Below, in pieces: positions 35,236 to 43,973 of a stretch of DNA of 64,000 bases (position 1 is the stretch's first letter; each line of letters starts with the position of its first letter). Source of the stretch: Desulforhopalus vacuolatus (lineage in GTDB: Bacteria; Desulfobacterota; Desulfobulbia; Desulfobulbales; Desulfocapsaceae); the NCBI RefSeq assembly GCF_016918505.1, contig NZ_JAFFPZ010000004.1, positions 1-64,000 of the forward strand, written 5' to 3'. A program made the translations under genes and the position numbers. The notes beneath the pieces are model-generated. The model made no database searches, was not told where the DNA came from, and was given only the letters and a program-made list of their open reading frames with translations.

Positions 35236-36674
35236 GAGTCTTTTTTCTCCTTTGTCTCTTTCCATTGCTGCATAAACGTTTTTGGTGCCAGCTTCTTCAT
35301 GTTGCGGTTGGCAGTCCAGCCGGAAAAGGGCCAGGGCAGACGAGTGATCATCCCCTGTTTTGCCGGGAGCAGATGCTGCAGCATCCTCATGAGGTCGAGC
35401 AGTGTATCATAGATTTTACGGTTGTTGTTCAAACGCTGCCAGCCAGAAAAAAGCAGGTTTTCTCCTTTGCTTTTTGGCTGTACCTGCCAGTCGGGATCGC
35501 CGTCGGACAATTTGGAGCGAAGCGCCAGCAGCATCCTCGGCAGATTGATTTCCAGCGGACATGCCTGTTTGCAGGCACCGCACAACGTCTCGCCAGCACA
35601 AAGGTCGGCAGAAGTATTGATCCCAAAGAGAAGCGGTGTCACCACGGCGCCCACAGGACCGCAATACGGTGAGCCATAAGCCTGGCCGCCAATTTTACCA
35701 TAGACCGGACAGACATTGAGGCAGGCACCGCAACGGATACAGCAGAGCATCTCGCGAAATTCCGGGTCAGCCAGTATCTTTGAGCGGCCATTATCAATGA
35801 TGATCAGATGGAATTCCTGTGGGCCGTCGCTGTGGTCTGCCTGAGCCGGACCGCCAACATAGCTTACATATCCGCCAATCTCCTGTGCGGCAGCGCCCAT
35901 GGACATCAACCGGAGAATACTTTGCTGCTCCTCCAGATTGGCAACGATACGTTCCATCCCCATGAAGGCCACATGGATTTTCGGCAGGGTTGTCGACATG
36001 CGGATATTGCCTTCATTGGAGACCGTCACGATATGGCCGGTTTCCGCACAGGCAAGATTGCAGCCGGAAATCCCCATGTCTGCCTTTAAAAATTTTTCGC
36101 GCAGGGCCTTCCGTGCGTACCTGGTAAGTGTGGGCGGATCTTCGGTGTAGGGTGTTCCCAGCTTTTCGGTAAAGAGTTCAGCAATCTCTCGACGTGTTTT
36201 ATGGATGGCCGGAGCAACAATATGGGTCGGGCCTTCACCTGAGAGCTGGAGGATATATTCACCGAGGTCGGTTTCATAAACCTCTATCCCCTCTTTTTCG
36301 AGGGCGAGATTGAGGCCAACCTCTTCAGTAACCATGGATTTACCTTTAACCACAGTTTTGACGTCATTCTCCAGCGCAATTTTTTTGCAGATTTCCACAG
36401 CTTCTTCTGCCGTTTTTGCAAAATGGACAATACCGCCATGTCCCCGGACCTTGTCAGCCAGAGTTGACAGCAGGACATCAAGGTTATCAATGGCCTTACG
36501 TCGAAACTGGTGTGCCCTGGGGCGCATGTCGTGGCCTTCGGGCTGACTGTTGTACAGTTTTTCAGTGGCTGGCCCGAGCCGGTCCTGCAGGCCACCCAGC
36601 GCCTTTTGCAGTACGGGATCAGCAATGCCTTTGGAGGCGTTCTCTTTATATTTTTCTGGTGCGATTGTACTCAT
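35232..36674 (-). CDS. lutB: Lactate utilization protein B (LUD/ferredoxin)
   Basis: A 480-residue iron-sulfur subunit. The LUD domain (60-300) includes VKGKSMVTEEVGLN and the GISGCNLACAETGHIVTVSN region. Two 4Fe-4S motifs follow, CIRCGACLNVCP (about 315) and CGACKQACP (about 365), and a C-terminal tail of about 90 residues. With LutA and LutC it oxidises lactate to pyruvate in the cytoplasm, passing electrons on through its clusters. Start ATG 36674 lies just after the lutA TGA; the earlier ATG at 36689 is inside lutA. Confidence 0.94.
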   Translation of the reverse strand: MSTIAPEKYKENASKGIADPVLQKALGGLQDRLGPATEKLYNSQPEGHDMRPRAHQFRRKAIDNLDVLLSTLADKVRGHGGIVHFAKTAEEAVEICKKIALENDVKTVVKGKSMVTEEVGLNLALEKEGIEVYETDLGEYILQLSGEGPTHIVAPAIHKTRREIAELFTEKLGTPYTEDPPTLTRYARKALREKFLKADMGISGCNLACAETGHIVTVSNEGNIRMSTTLPKIHVAFMGMERIVANLEEQQSILRLMSMGAAAQEIGGYVSYVGGPAQADHSDGPQEFHLIIIDNGRSKILADPEFREMLCCIRCGACLNVCPVYGKIGGQAYGSPYCGPVGAVVTPLLFGINTSADLCAGETLCGACKQACPLEINLPRMLLALRSKLSDGDPDWQVQPKSKGENLLFSGWQRLNNNRKIYDTLLDLMRMLQHLLPAKQGMITRLPWPFSGWTANRNMKKLAPKTFMQQWKETKEKKDS

Positions 36675-36675
36675 G

Positions 36676-37407
36676 TCATTTCTCAGCAAGCAGTTGCGCT
36701 ATATGTTTAACTTCAATCGGAATATTTTTCCGACTGAGCATTCCCTGAATATTCATCAGACAGCCCATGTCACATCCCGTGACAACCTCAGCACCGCTGT
36801 CAACAATATTCTGTACCTTTTCTTCCAGTACCGCTCCGGAGATCTCCGAGTATTTTACGGCAAAGGTCCCGCCAAAGCCACAGCAGGTATCAGCGTCCTT
36901 CATTTCTATCAGAGTCATATCATCGATGTGGGCCAGCAATGTGCGCGGCTGCCTGTCAACGCCGAGAAAACGGTTAAGATGGCAGGACGCATGATACGTG
37001 ACCTTGTGGGGGAAACGCGCTCCCACAGATTCAACCCCAAGGACATCCACCAGGAATTCGGTAAACTCGTAAATCTTCATGGAGACAGCCTGAGCCCTGA
37101 CAAGCATTTTGGGATCATCTGCAAAAAGTTCAAGATAGTGATTCCTGACCATGTTCACACAGGAACCGGATGGACAGACAATAACCTCCGCATCTTCAAA
37201 AATATCGAGAAATTTTACTGCTGCCGCGCGGGCTTCCCGCTGATGTCCCGCGTTAAAGGCAGGTTGACCGCAGCAGGTCTGGTTGGAAGGACAGTCCAGT
37301 TTCAGGCCGAGGCGTTCCAGCACTGTCACCATAGCCGCTCCCGTCTCCGGGAAAACAGTGTCCACAAGACACTGGATAAAGAGTGTCACTTTTTCAGGTT
37401 TATTCAT
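36676..37407 (-). CDS. lutA: Lactate utilization protein A (CCG domains)
   Basis: A 243-residue protein with two Cys-rich CCG domains: CPSNQTCCGQPAFNAG with PSGSCVNMVRNHY in the first half, and YHASCHLNRFLG with ADTCCGFGGTF in the second. These CCG motifs bind a non-cubane Fe-S cluster in related heterodisulfide reductase-type subunits. It is expected to form the LutABC L-lactate dehydrogenase complex. It starts 11 bases after the dctM stop, so transport and oxidation genes are co-transcribed. Confidence 0.94.
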   Translation of the reverse strand: MNKPEKVTLFIQCLVDTVFPETGAAMVTVLERLGLKLDCPSNQTCCGQPAFNAGHQREARAAAVKFLDIFEDAEVIVCPSGSCVNMVRNHYLELFADDPKMLVRAQAVSMKIYEFTEFLVDVLGVESVGARFPHKVTYHASCHLNRFLGVDRQPRTLLAHIDDMTLIEMKDADTCCGFGGTFAVKYSEISGAVLEEKVQNIVDSGAEVVTGCDMGCLMNIQGMLSRKNIPIEVKHIAQLLAEK

Positions 37408-37418
37408 GGTGTTATCTG

Positions 37419-38738
37419 TCAGTTAATAAAATTATTGGGGAGCCAGGTGATGATTTGCGGAAAAATCACTAAAAGAATAATAGCCAGTATCTGCAGACCG
37501 ACAAAGGGCATTACTCCACGGTAAATATCAGAGGTCTGCACCTCCGGAGGCGCAATCCCTTTTAAGTAAAAAATCGAATAGGCAAAGGGTGGTGAAAGAA
37601 AGGATATTTGCAGATTGACCATGACTAAGACCGCAAACCAGATCGGGTCAAAGCCCAATCCTGCAGCAATCGGTGTAATCAGCGGTACAATAATAAAGAG
37701 AATCCCCATCCAGTCGATAAACATGCCGCAAAAAACGAGCAGCAGCATAATAGTTGCCAGCACGCCCCATTTGCTCAGGGGCAGGTTCAGGAAAAGATCG
37801 GTGATGACATCATCGCCGCCCAGCGCAACGAAGACGGTGGAAAAAAACGATGCGCCCACCGCGATCATCATGATCATGGCAGTGATTCCCAGGGTCTGTT
37901 CACATGCCAGCCTGACAACGGAAAAATTGAGTTTTTTGTAACAGGCCGCAAGAAGCATACTTGCCACCGCACCCACGGCAGCAGCTTCAGTAACGGCAGC
38001 AATTCCAAAAAAGATGCTGCCAAGGACCGAAAAGATAATGAGACCCGGCGGGATCACCGAGGTGAGCAGAATCTTAAGCTTTTCAATGTTGGAATGCTGA
38101 TGTTCTTCCTGAGACAGGGGCGGACCGTCCTCCGGGCGCAGATGGCAGCGAATAGCGATATAGAGCATATAGAGCACTACCAGCAGGAGACCGGGCAGGA
38201 GGCAGCCGAGAAAAAGCTTGCCAACGGACAGCCTGGCAATAGGACCGTAAATAATGATCATAACACTGGGTGGGATAAGAATGCCGAGTGTCCCGCCAGC
38301 ACAGATCGTTCCACAAGCCATGGACCTGTTATATTTTTTCTCAAGCATGGCGGGAAGTGCCATGAGACCGATGGTAATTTCTGAGGCACCGACAACGCCT
38401 GTGGCAGCAGCGAAGACTGCGGAGATTGCAATAGTGGAGATACCAAGCCCCCCACGAAAACGCCCCCAGAGAATGTGCATGGCGTTAAAAAGCCGCTCAG
38501 CCATGCCCGATTTCTCCATAAAAACACCCATAAAGAGAAACAGCGGCACAGCCAGCAGCGTGTAATTTTTCATCAGCCCCAGAAGACGACCGATGAAGAG
38601 CCCGAAGATATCAGGGCCCATGGCTCCAAAACCAAAGAGAAATGCCACCCCGCCCAGCACAAAGGCTGTGGGAAAACCGAGAAAAATCCCGACAAACAGC
38701 GTGATGAACATCAATATGACAGCAATTTCAGGACTCAT
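37419..38738 (-). CDS. dctM: TRAP transporter large permease DctM
   Basis: A 439-residue, 12-segment large TRAP subunit. Motifs include FLGFPTAFVLGG, the AATGVVGASEITIGLMALPAM segment, CAGGTLGILIPPSVMIIIYG, and FCGMFIDWMGILFIIVPLITP in the second repeat. Start ATG 38738 has a perfect GGAGGTGA ribosome site and overlaps dctQ by 11 bases. It works with DctP and DctQ to import a 2-hydroxy acid, most likely lactate given lutABC downstream. Confidence 0.93.
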   Translation of the reverse strand: MSPEIAVILMFITLFVGIFLGFPTAFVLGGVAFLFGFGAMGPDIFGLFIGRLLGLMKNYTLLAVPLFLFMGVFMEKSGMAERLFNAMHILWGRFRGGLGISTIAISAVFAAATGVVGASEITIGLMALPAMLEKKYNRSMACGTICAGGTLGILIPPSVMIIIYGPIARLSVGKLFLGCLLPGLLLVVLYMLYIAIRCHLRPEDGPPLSQEEHQHSNIEKLKILLTSVIPPGLIIFSVLGSIFFGIAAVTEAAAVGAVASMLLAACYKKLNFSVVRLACEQTLGITAMIMMIAVGASFFSTVFVALGGDDVITDLFLNLPLSKWGVLATIMLLLVFCGMFIDWMGILFIIVPLITPIAAGLGFDPIWFAVLVMVNLQISFLSPPFAYSIFYLKGIAPPEVQTSDIYRGVMPFVGLQILAIILLVIFPQIITWLPNNFIN

Positions 38739-39252
38739 GCTGTTCACCTCCATCAAGAACAATCTTAAAATTTTTCAACAGCTCGGCCACTCCCTGCAGC
38801 AACAAAAGTCCAACACCTATGGGCATAACCGTTTTAAAGGGATAAATAATTGGCCGCCAGTAGCCCTGCATGGATCGTTCCCCCATCTCCCAGGAAAAAG
38901 CAACATAGGGAATAAGTGCATAAAGCAGGCCTCCCCACAGGGGGAAGAAGAAGACACAGAGCAATATAATGTCTGTTATGGCCCGCGTTTTTTTAGAGAA
39001 GCGGCTGTAGAAAATATCGATCCGCACATGTTGTCGCCTGCTCAGGGTCCAGGCTTCACCCATCAGGAAAAAGGTGCCCCCGATCATGTAGCTCAGATCA
39101 AAACACCATTTAGTCGGGTTATTAAGGACATAACGACAGAATATTTCGTAGCAGATAATGAAGGAGAGCACCAGCACAAGCCACATACAAACCCTGGCCA
39201 TAAAACTGCTGATCGCGTCAATACCCTGGATAAGACCCTGGATTATTTTCAT
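38728..39252 (-). CDS. dctQ: TRAP transporter small permease DctQ
   Basis: A 174-residue, four-segment small TRAP subunit. Family features are the FIICYEIFCRYVLNNPTKW segment, the GEAWTLSRRQHVRIDIFYSR loop and a final helix near 140. It scaffolds DctM. The gene overlaps dctM. Confidence 0.9.
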   Translation of the reverse strand: MKIIQGLIQGIDAISSFMARVCMWLVLVLSFIICYEIFCRYVLNNPTKWCFDLSYMIGGTFFLMGEAWTLSRRQHVRIDIFYSRFSKKTRAITDIILLCVFFFPLWGGLLYALIPYVAFSWEMGERSMQGYWRPIIYPFKTVMPIGVGLLLLQGVAELLKNFKIVLDGGEQHES

Positions 39253-39348
39253 TGAGAGTTTCTATGTAGAACTTTAGAAGGACCCTGCTCTCTGGACAAC
39301 TCTGCAGGACCTGTTGATCTCAGCGGATACTGCTGGATGTATTGAAAA

Positions 39349-39410
39349 AAACGTCATCCACCTGCAAAAAAAAGCGGGTGCATTTTCTGCAGGTGAATGA
39401 CGTTTGGCTG
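39349..39410 (-). promoter_or_regulatory. Large intercistronic hairpin between dctP and dctQ
   Basis: AACGTCAT plus CACCTGCA pairs with TGCAGGTG plus ATGACGTT on either side of a T-rich interior. Placed just after the binding-protein gene, it probably causes partial termination or protects the dctP mRNA, giving more binding protein than permease, as is usual in TRAP operons. Confidence 0.7.
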
Positions 39411-39424
39411 ATTACCCTGTCTCT

Positions 39425-40480
39425 TTATTTGTAGGACGGGGTCATGAGCTCTTTATATGCATCATATTTTTTTCTGAATTGCTTCTGGGATTCCCACACC
39501 TTTTTAAAGAAAGGATCTTTCTCGCTCTTTTGCTGCATAACTTCTTCTGTCTTCGCGGCAAGCTCTCTCTGGATAGCCGGATCAAGATACTGAATTTTCA
39601 CCCCTCTTTCACGGAAAAAATCGAGTGCCGGAACATCTGCGCTGATGAATTTCGTCAGCATTTCAAGTGTGGTTGCCTCGGCAGCGGTGCGTACGATTTC
39701 CTTGAGATCATCCGAGAGTTTGTTCCAGGAACGTTTATTGACGCGCAGGTCTGTGATGGTGCTGGTCTGGTGGATTCCTGGTACGAGCAGATATTCAGCA
39801 ATTTCATAGAAAGCCAGGTTTTTGTCTATGCTGGGAGTACTGAACTCACCTGCATCAATAACATTGCGCTGAAGCGCTTCATAAACCTCACCGGCGGGCA
39901 GCATGACAACAGATGCACCGGCAGCACTGAGAATCTCTCCCCAGTAACCGGAGGTTCTAAATTTCAACCCTTTGAAATCTTCGAGTTTGGTGATCGGTTT
40001 ATTGGACCAGGCCAGGTCTTCGCTGGGGATAATCCCGCAGGGTGCAATAAAGCCAAAATCATATCTCTTATACAGCTCAGGAAAAAGAGTCTTCCCCTCA
40101 CCCTCATAAAACCAGGTCAGGTATGGGATAGCTTCCATGCCAAAGGGGATATAACCGAACAACGCGGCAGCCGGGATCTGGCCGACGACGTATGCGGGAG
40201 AACTGTGAGAAGCATCAATCGTTCCCATGCGTACTGCATCAGTGACTTCAAGTGCACCCATGAGGACACCGGCCGGATAGCTTTTGATAATCAGCCGCCC
40301 ACCACTCATTGTGGTAACCCGCCTGGCAAAGCTGTCAGCCATATCCTGCAGCAAAGTACCCTTGGGCCAGGAACTGGCCATTTTCCAGGTGATGGGTTTG
40401 TCTGCAGCAGATGCACCTGTACCCGCGAACGAGCATAGAAAAAGAACGACCGACAACACCAAGATGATGTTTTTCCTCAT
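39425..40480 (-). CDS. dctP: TRAP solute-binding protein DctP (lactate-type)
   Basis: A 351-residue periplasmic protein with a signal peptide (LVLSVVLFLCSFAGTGASA, cleavage near 26). The mature part begins KPITWKMASSWPKGT and contains FKGLKFRTSGYWGEIL, with the conserved ligand-binding Arg, and LPAGEVYEALQRNVIDAGEF. It resembles the TakP/lactate-binding branch of DctP proteins that bind 2-oxo or 2-hydroxy acids. First gene of the dctPQM-lutABC operon; lactate is the likely ligand from context. Confidence 0.92.
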   Translation of the reverse strand: MRKNIILVLSVVLFLCSFAGTGASAADKPITWKMASSWPKGTLLQDMADSFARRVTTMSGGRLIIKSYPAGVLMGALEVTDAVRMGTIDASHSSPAYVVGQIPAAALFGYIPFGMEAIPYLTWFYEGEGKTLFPELYKRYDFGFIAPCGIIPSEDLAWSNKPITKLEDFKGLKFRTSGYWGEILSAAGASVVMLPAGEVYEALQRNVIDAGEFSTPSIDKNLAFYEIAEYLLVPGIHQTSTITDLRVNKRSWNKLSDDLKEIVRTAAEATTLEMLTKFISADVPALDFFRERGVKIQYLDPAIQRELAAKTEEVMQQKSEKDPFFKKVWESQKQFRKKYDAYKELMTPSYK

Positions 40481-40860
40481 GTTTACTCCTTTTTTAATTA
40501 TAGTTGGACATCGTCTAAAAAGACCTGCATAACTAACTGCTGACAGAAAAAGATGTCAATGCTTTTTGCACACAGGGGTTCCTTGAAGAAGTGATTCCTT
40601 TCAGTTCCCCTTCTAACAAAAAAGCAGGAAAACCAGTATGATAAGGCGAAATTGAGTTCTAATTTCGGCCAAATCCATCTTCTTGCAGGAGCACATCATG
40701 AAACAACTCGGTATTCTCTGCTGCGCTATACGTCTCAGCCGCATTGCGAAAACAGGTCTGCCACTGGTCAAACGGGATGGGAGATATTCCGTTTTATTCT
40801 CGAAGATATTGGGAACAACCCCGGAAGAAGGATACAGGGCGGAGATGATTTGAGGCGGTT
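40481..40860. other. Upstream region of lactate operon
   Basis: Holds the leader of dctP (AAGGAG at 40485-40492 on the minus strand) and unassigned sequence up to the transposase remnant. A 51-codon frame from 40698 has no recognisable similarity. Confidence 0.3.
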
Positions 40861-41205
40861 TTGCTCTTCAAAAGACTCATTCTTCAACCGCGTTATAAAC
40901 TGACGGATGAAGCGTTAGAGTTTCAAATACTCGATAGATATTTATTTTCCCGCTTTCTGGGACTTCATGCCGGTAAAGGCCCTGTCCCGCGTAACACTCG
41001 AAAAGAAAACCAGGAAATCAAGAAGGGAAATATTCCTGAAAAATGGTTTGCGAAAAATCATAACAAGGTCATTCGGAGATTAGCGGAAGAATCCATAAAC
41101 GATTATTTTCATAAAAACGGTAAAAATTGCCACTTGCTGTGGTGCCACAGTGCAAGCACTCTGGATGTGGATGAAAATGTTGCCATAATAACAGAGACCG
41201 GATAG
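40861..41205 (+). pseudogene. IS5-family transposase remnant with internal deletion
   Basis: Starts LFKRLILQPRYKLTDEALEF then QILDRYLFSRFLGL, the N-terminus of IS5/IS1031-type transposases. It jumps directly to VPRNTRKENQEIKKGNIPEKW, which lies over 100 residues later in intact enzymes; the first catalytic Asp block between them is deleted. The C-terminal part is also scrambled. It is in frame for 114 codons but dead. Confidence 0.8.
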
Positions 41206-41329
41206 ATTAGGCATGTGTTGATAAAGCGATTACTTATCATATTTTCTTCATGGGGAATATCTTGTCCTTGACAAGGATCCTTTTAATTGGTGCCTCCTGG
41301 CAACCATTATCGGAAAGGAGAATATATTC

Positions 41330-43024
41330 ATGAAACGCTTATTAATGGCTGTAGTGATAATACTGCTGACAGCAATTACCAGTCAGGGAGCAGACGGTTG
41401 GTCATTGAAATGCAGTCCAGCCGAATTGAAGAGCCAGACTTTCGCATCTACTAAAAATTCGTATATTGTCTCATGGGAGTGCTCAAGTCCAGGCAGCAGT
41501 GATTACGGATGGACAATAAAACTCAATTATTACGGATCCTTTGATAAAAATACGAATACGGCCACCGAACATGTCATTAATCATGCCCGGTGGAAAGAAG
41601 ATGGTTTAGTCAATGATCAGACGTATTCTTATGACATAAGCGTGCAATGCATCGATGACCCATGGTTGTCTGGCAGTTCGTGCCATGCTTCAACGTACAG
41701 CGCAAATCCAGTCTATCCTGTCTGGAATGATGAGGTGCCCCACGACAAGCCAAATCCCCGCAGCGCAACTCTGCTGAGCATTTCGGATCGACAGGCTCTG
41801 GTCCAGGACTACATGGGACAGCGAGCTGCACCGACGTTAGTAGAGCCTCAAAACGGACACATCTATAACTTTCCGGTTGAGTTGCCGGTTATTGTTCATC
41901 ACAATCCAGATCATCCAATACAATTCAAGATTGAGTGGCGCCCTGACCTGCAGCATTCCCTGACTCAAGTGACCAATTCAATTCTGACCAGCATCCAGAC
42001 CATAAACGGTGTCACGTCGGCGAAACTGCATCCGATCAAGGAAGGGCTCTGGACAGTTCGTGCACAATTGCAGACGAACGCTGACCCTTTCTGGAGTGAT
42101 CCATGCACTTTTACTGTCAGACCCGGTGGAACCAGACGATTCACTATCCTTTCTCCTTCGCAGGGGCAGCACGTGACAGGAAATGTCCGTATTTCACTTG
42201 CGGTCTATGACCTTCCGCCGGAAATTATGGCAGAGGGTCCCAGGGTAGATCTGGATTGGACCTGGTCCCCGCCACCCATCCCCGGAGCATGGCTGGAAAT
42301 ACCGAAAGATATGAACGTAATCCCGGTCATGACCGGAACGGAGCTGGTTATTCCCAGAACAGCATTTACCAAAGACGGTCTCTGGTCTTTGACGGCTATT
42401 ATCAAACTAAGTGCCAACCTTACTGTTACTGACAGCGTATCCTTTAGCATCGATACACTGGAAAAACACCTTGTATTTAAACCGCCGCTGCCTACAGCCA
42501 TTACCACTGCACCAACTTTAAAAAACGCAATTTCCACAACCACTCAGCATGTAGAAGATCAACTGCTGAAACCCGTGATTTCAACACAGAAGATTCAGCC
42601 TCCAAACTATAAAATTATCCCAATCACTGCACTTAAGAAGCCACGGATTAAACAAAAAACTACTTTGGTCTTTTTGCAACCGCAGCAACTGCAGGAGATT
42701 GCCCATCGTGGCTCGGTTCGTCTTCAAGTCAAGGGGGTTGAAAATGCCCAACAGCTTGACTGGCAAATTGCGTATAAAAAATTCGATTCTTCCAGATATA
42801 GCAAGAGTGAATTACTCAACCCCCAGGTTGTCGGTAGGAGAAATCAAATAACGGGTTCTTTTCAGGTAACCAGGGAGGGAGATTACCGGATAAGGGTACG
42901 ATCAAAGGAAAAGGGAAGCCGTTGGAGTCCGTGGCGTTTATTTCGTGTTGGTAAACCCAATGCTAGAAAATTGACAGAAAAACCTTTGAGGCCCCGCTTC
43001 CAGCGTCCAAAAGCCGCTGAATAA
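41330..43024 (+). CDS. Secreted protein with Ig-like/beta domains
   Basis: A 564-residue exported protein: signal peptide 1-20 (MKRLLMAVVIILLTAITSQG). A Cys-containing N-terminal domain runs to about 150, and beta-sandwich-like segments follow (about 165-265, 270-375). A Pro/Thr/Lys-rich linker (380-450) precedes a final beta domain (VRLQVKGVENAQQLDWQI, then YRIRVRSKEKGSRWSPW) that looks fibronectin-III-like. Good AAAGGAG ribosome site. No enzymatic motif seen; probably a surface or periplasmic binding protein. Confidence 0.7.
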   Translation: MKRLLMAVVIILLTAITSQGADGWSLKCSPAELKSQTFASTKNSYIVSWECSSPGSSDYGWTIKLNYYGSFDKNTNTATEHVINHARWKEDGLVNDQTYSYDISVQCIDDPWLSGSSCHASTYSANPVYPVWNDEVPHDKPNPRSATLLSISDRQALVQDYMGQRAAPTLVEPQNGHIYNFPVELPVIVHHNPDHPIQFKIEWRPDLQHSLTQVTNSILTSIQTINGVTSAKLHPIKEGLWTVRAQLQTNADPFWSDPCTFTVRPGGTRRFTILSPSQGQHVTGNVRISLAVYDLPPEIMAEGPRVDLDWTWSPPPIPGAWLEIPKDMNVIPVMTGTELVIPRTAFTKDGLWSLTAIIKLSANLTVTDSVSFSIDTLEKHLVFKPPLPTAITTAPTLKNAISTTTQHVEDQLLKPVISTQKIQPPNYKIIPITALKKPRIKQKTTLVFLQPQQLQEIAHRGSVRLQVKGVENAQQLDWQIAYKKFDSSRYSKSELLNPQVVGRRNQITGSFQVTREGDYRIRVRSKEKGSRWSPWRLFRVGKPNARKLTEKPLRPRFQRPKAAE

Positions 43025-43082
43025 TATTAATACGGCTGGTAAATAGATCCACATTGCATGCTTGATCGCCGGATGCCTGAAA

Positions 43083-43250
43083 TCACTTTTTCAGATACTC
43101 GTCAGGGTTGAGTTCTGGTGAATAAGAAGGGAGATACAAGACCTCGATCTCATCCTCGTTCCGTGCGAGCCAGGCTTTGACTAACCTGGCATGATGCACA
43201 CGTAAATTGTTCAGGATCAAGAATACTGTACGCTTTGCATCTTTAACCAT
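43083..43250 (-). pseudogene. IS630-family transposase C-terminal remnant
   Basis: Encodes 55 residues: TVFLILNNLRVHHARLVKAW, then ARNEDEIEVLYLPSYSPELNPDEYLKK. This is the second-Asp/Glu region of IS630-type DDE transposases (usual form: FLILDNLRVHHAK...PSYSPELNPDE). The catalytic Asp of LDN is Asn here. The upstream part is replaced by an R1-type end at 43250. Dead fragment. Confidence 0.85.
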
Positions 43251-43330
43251 GAGACTGTTTCGAGGTGCTCTTGTGGAAGACGAAACATGCGAAAAAAGGG
43301 ATTTTATTCTTTATACCGGGGCACTGCATC
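43250..43330. repeat. R1/R2 junction fragment
   Basis: GAGACTGTTTCGAGGTGCTC, then GGAAGACGAAACATGCGAAA; near-identical to 18771-18835. It abuts the IS630 remnant exactly. Confidence 0.55.
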
Positions 43331-43463
43331 ACACAAGGGATCGGTGAACGGGATAAGGAGAAGGTTACCCATGTCAGATACAAAATTTACACATGTACCC
43401 TGATGATAACAAAGGAAACATGTGTAAAAATACAGGAGTCAAGGTGGTGAAAGCCTGTTCAGT

Positions 43464-43727
43464 TTACTCCGGATGTAAGTCGGAGCAATGCCCATTATCA
43501 CCAGTTTTGTCGGTACAGTTTCCGTACTCCGCATACGTCGGATCGTTGCTGACAGCATCGCACGCCTTCTTAAAGGATTTGGCGTCAGCTACTTTGACCG
43601 TTTCAGTTGCTCCTGACCATTCGCTTGTACAAACCAACTTCCACGAAGCCCATACGGGACTGCTGGAGACAAGAAGCAGACCCGTCAGAACTACAGTCAG
43701 AACTACAAACCGTGAGATTGATTTCAT
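43464..43727 (-). CDS. Small secreted Cys-rich protein
   Basis: An 87-residue protein starting at ATG 43727 with a strong AGGGGGT ribosome site. Signal peptide MKSISRFVVLTVVLTGLLLV with cleavage near VWA-S (about residue 27). The mature 60 residues have four Cys (KLVCTSEW, KKACDAV, GNCTDKT, GHCSDL), likely two disulfides. No family recognised. Confidence 0.65.
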   Translation of the reverse strand: MKSISRFVVLTVVLTGLLLVSSSPVWASWKLVCTSEWSGATETVKVADAKSFKKACDAVSNDPTYAEYGNCTDKTGDNGHCSDLHPE

Positions 43728-43973
43728 TTCATACCCCCTGAATTCATAGAATAAGTACATACCTGTGCAAGTATCTGAAGAAAAATACATCTTTGGAGAA
43801 AGCAAAACTCAAGGTACCCTCAAGTGTATTCTGGAAAAAGTTATCAAATTATTTCCAGAGGTTATAACTGACTTTCCAGCACCTAACCCTTACAGAAATA
43901 TATTATATCAAAATAAATCAAAAAAAAAGAAGTTAATTTGAAGAAAAATATATACTGGGCACTGAGAATGATC
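43728..43973. other. AT-rich intergenic, no gene
   Basis: Low-complexity A/T sequence between two minus-strand genes, with a short CTCAAGGTACCCTC R1-like end near 43810. It may hold the promoter of the small secreted protein. Confidence 0.35.

Noticed and set aside
36550-37524. 324-codon plus-strand frame
   Set aside because: Long, but antisense to lutA, which has all expected Cys motifs.
39404-40438. 344-codon plus-strand frame
   Set aside because: Antisense to dctP, which has a signal peptide and family motifs.
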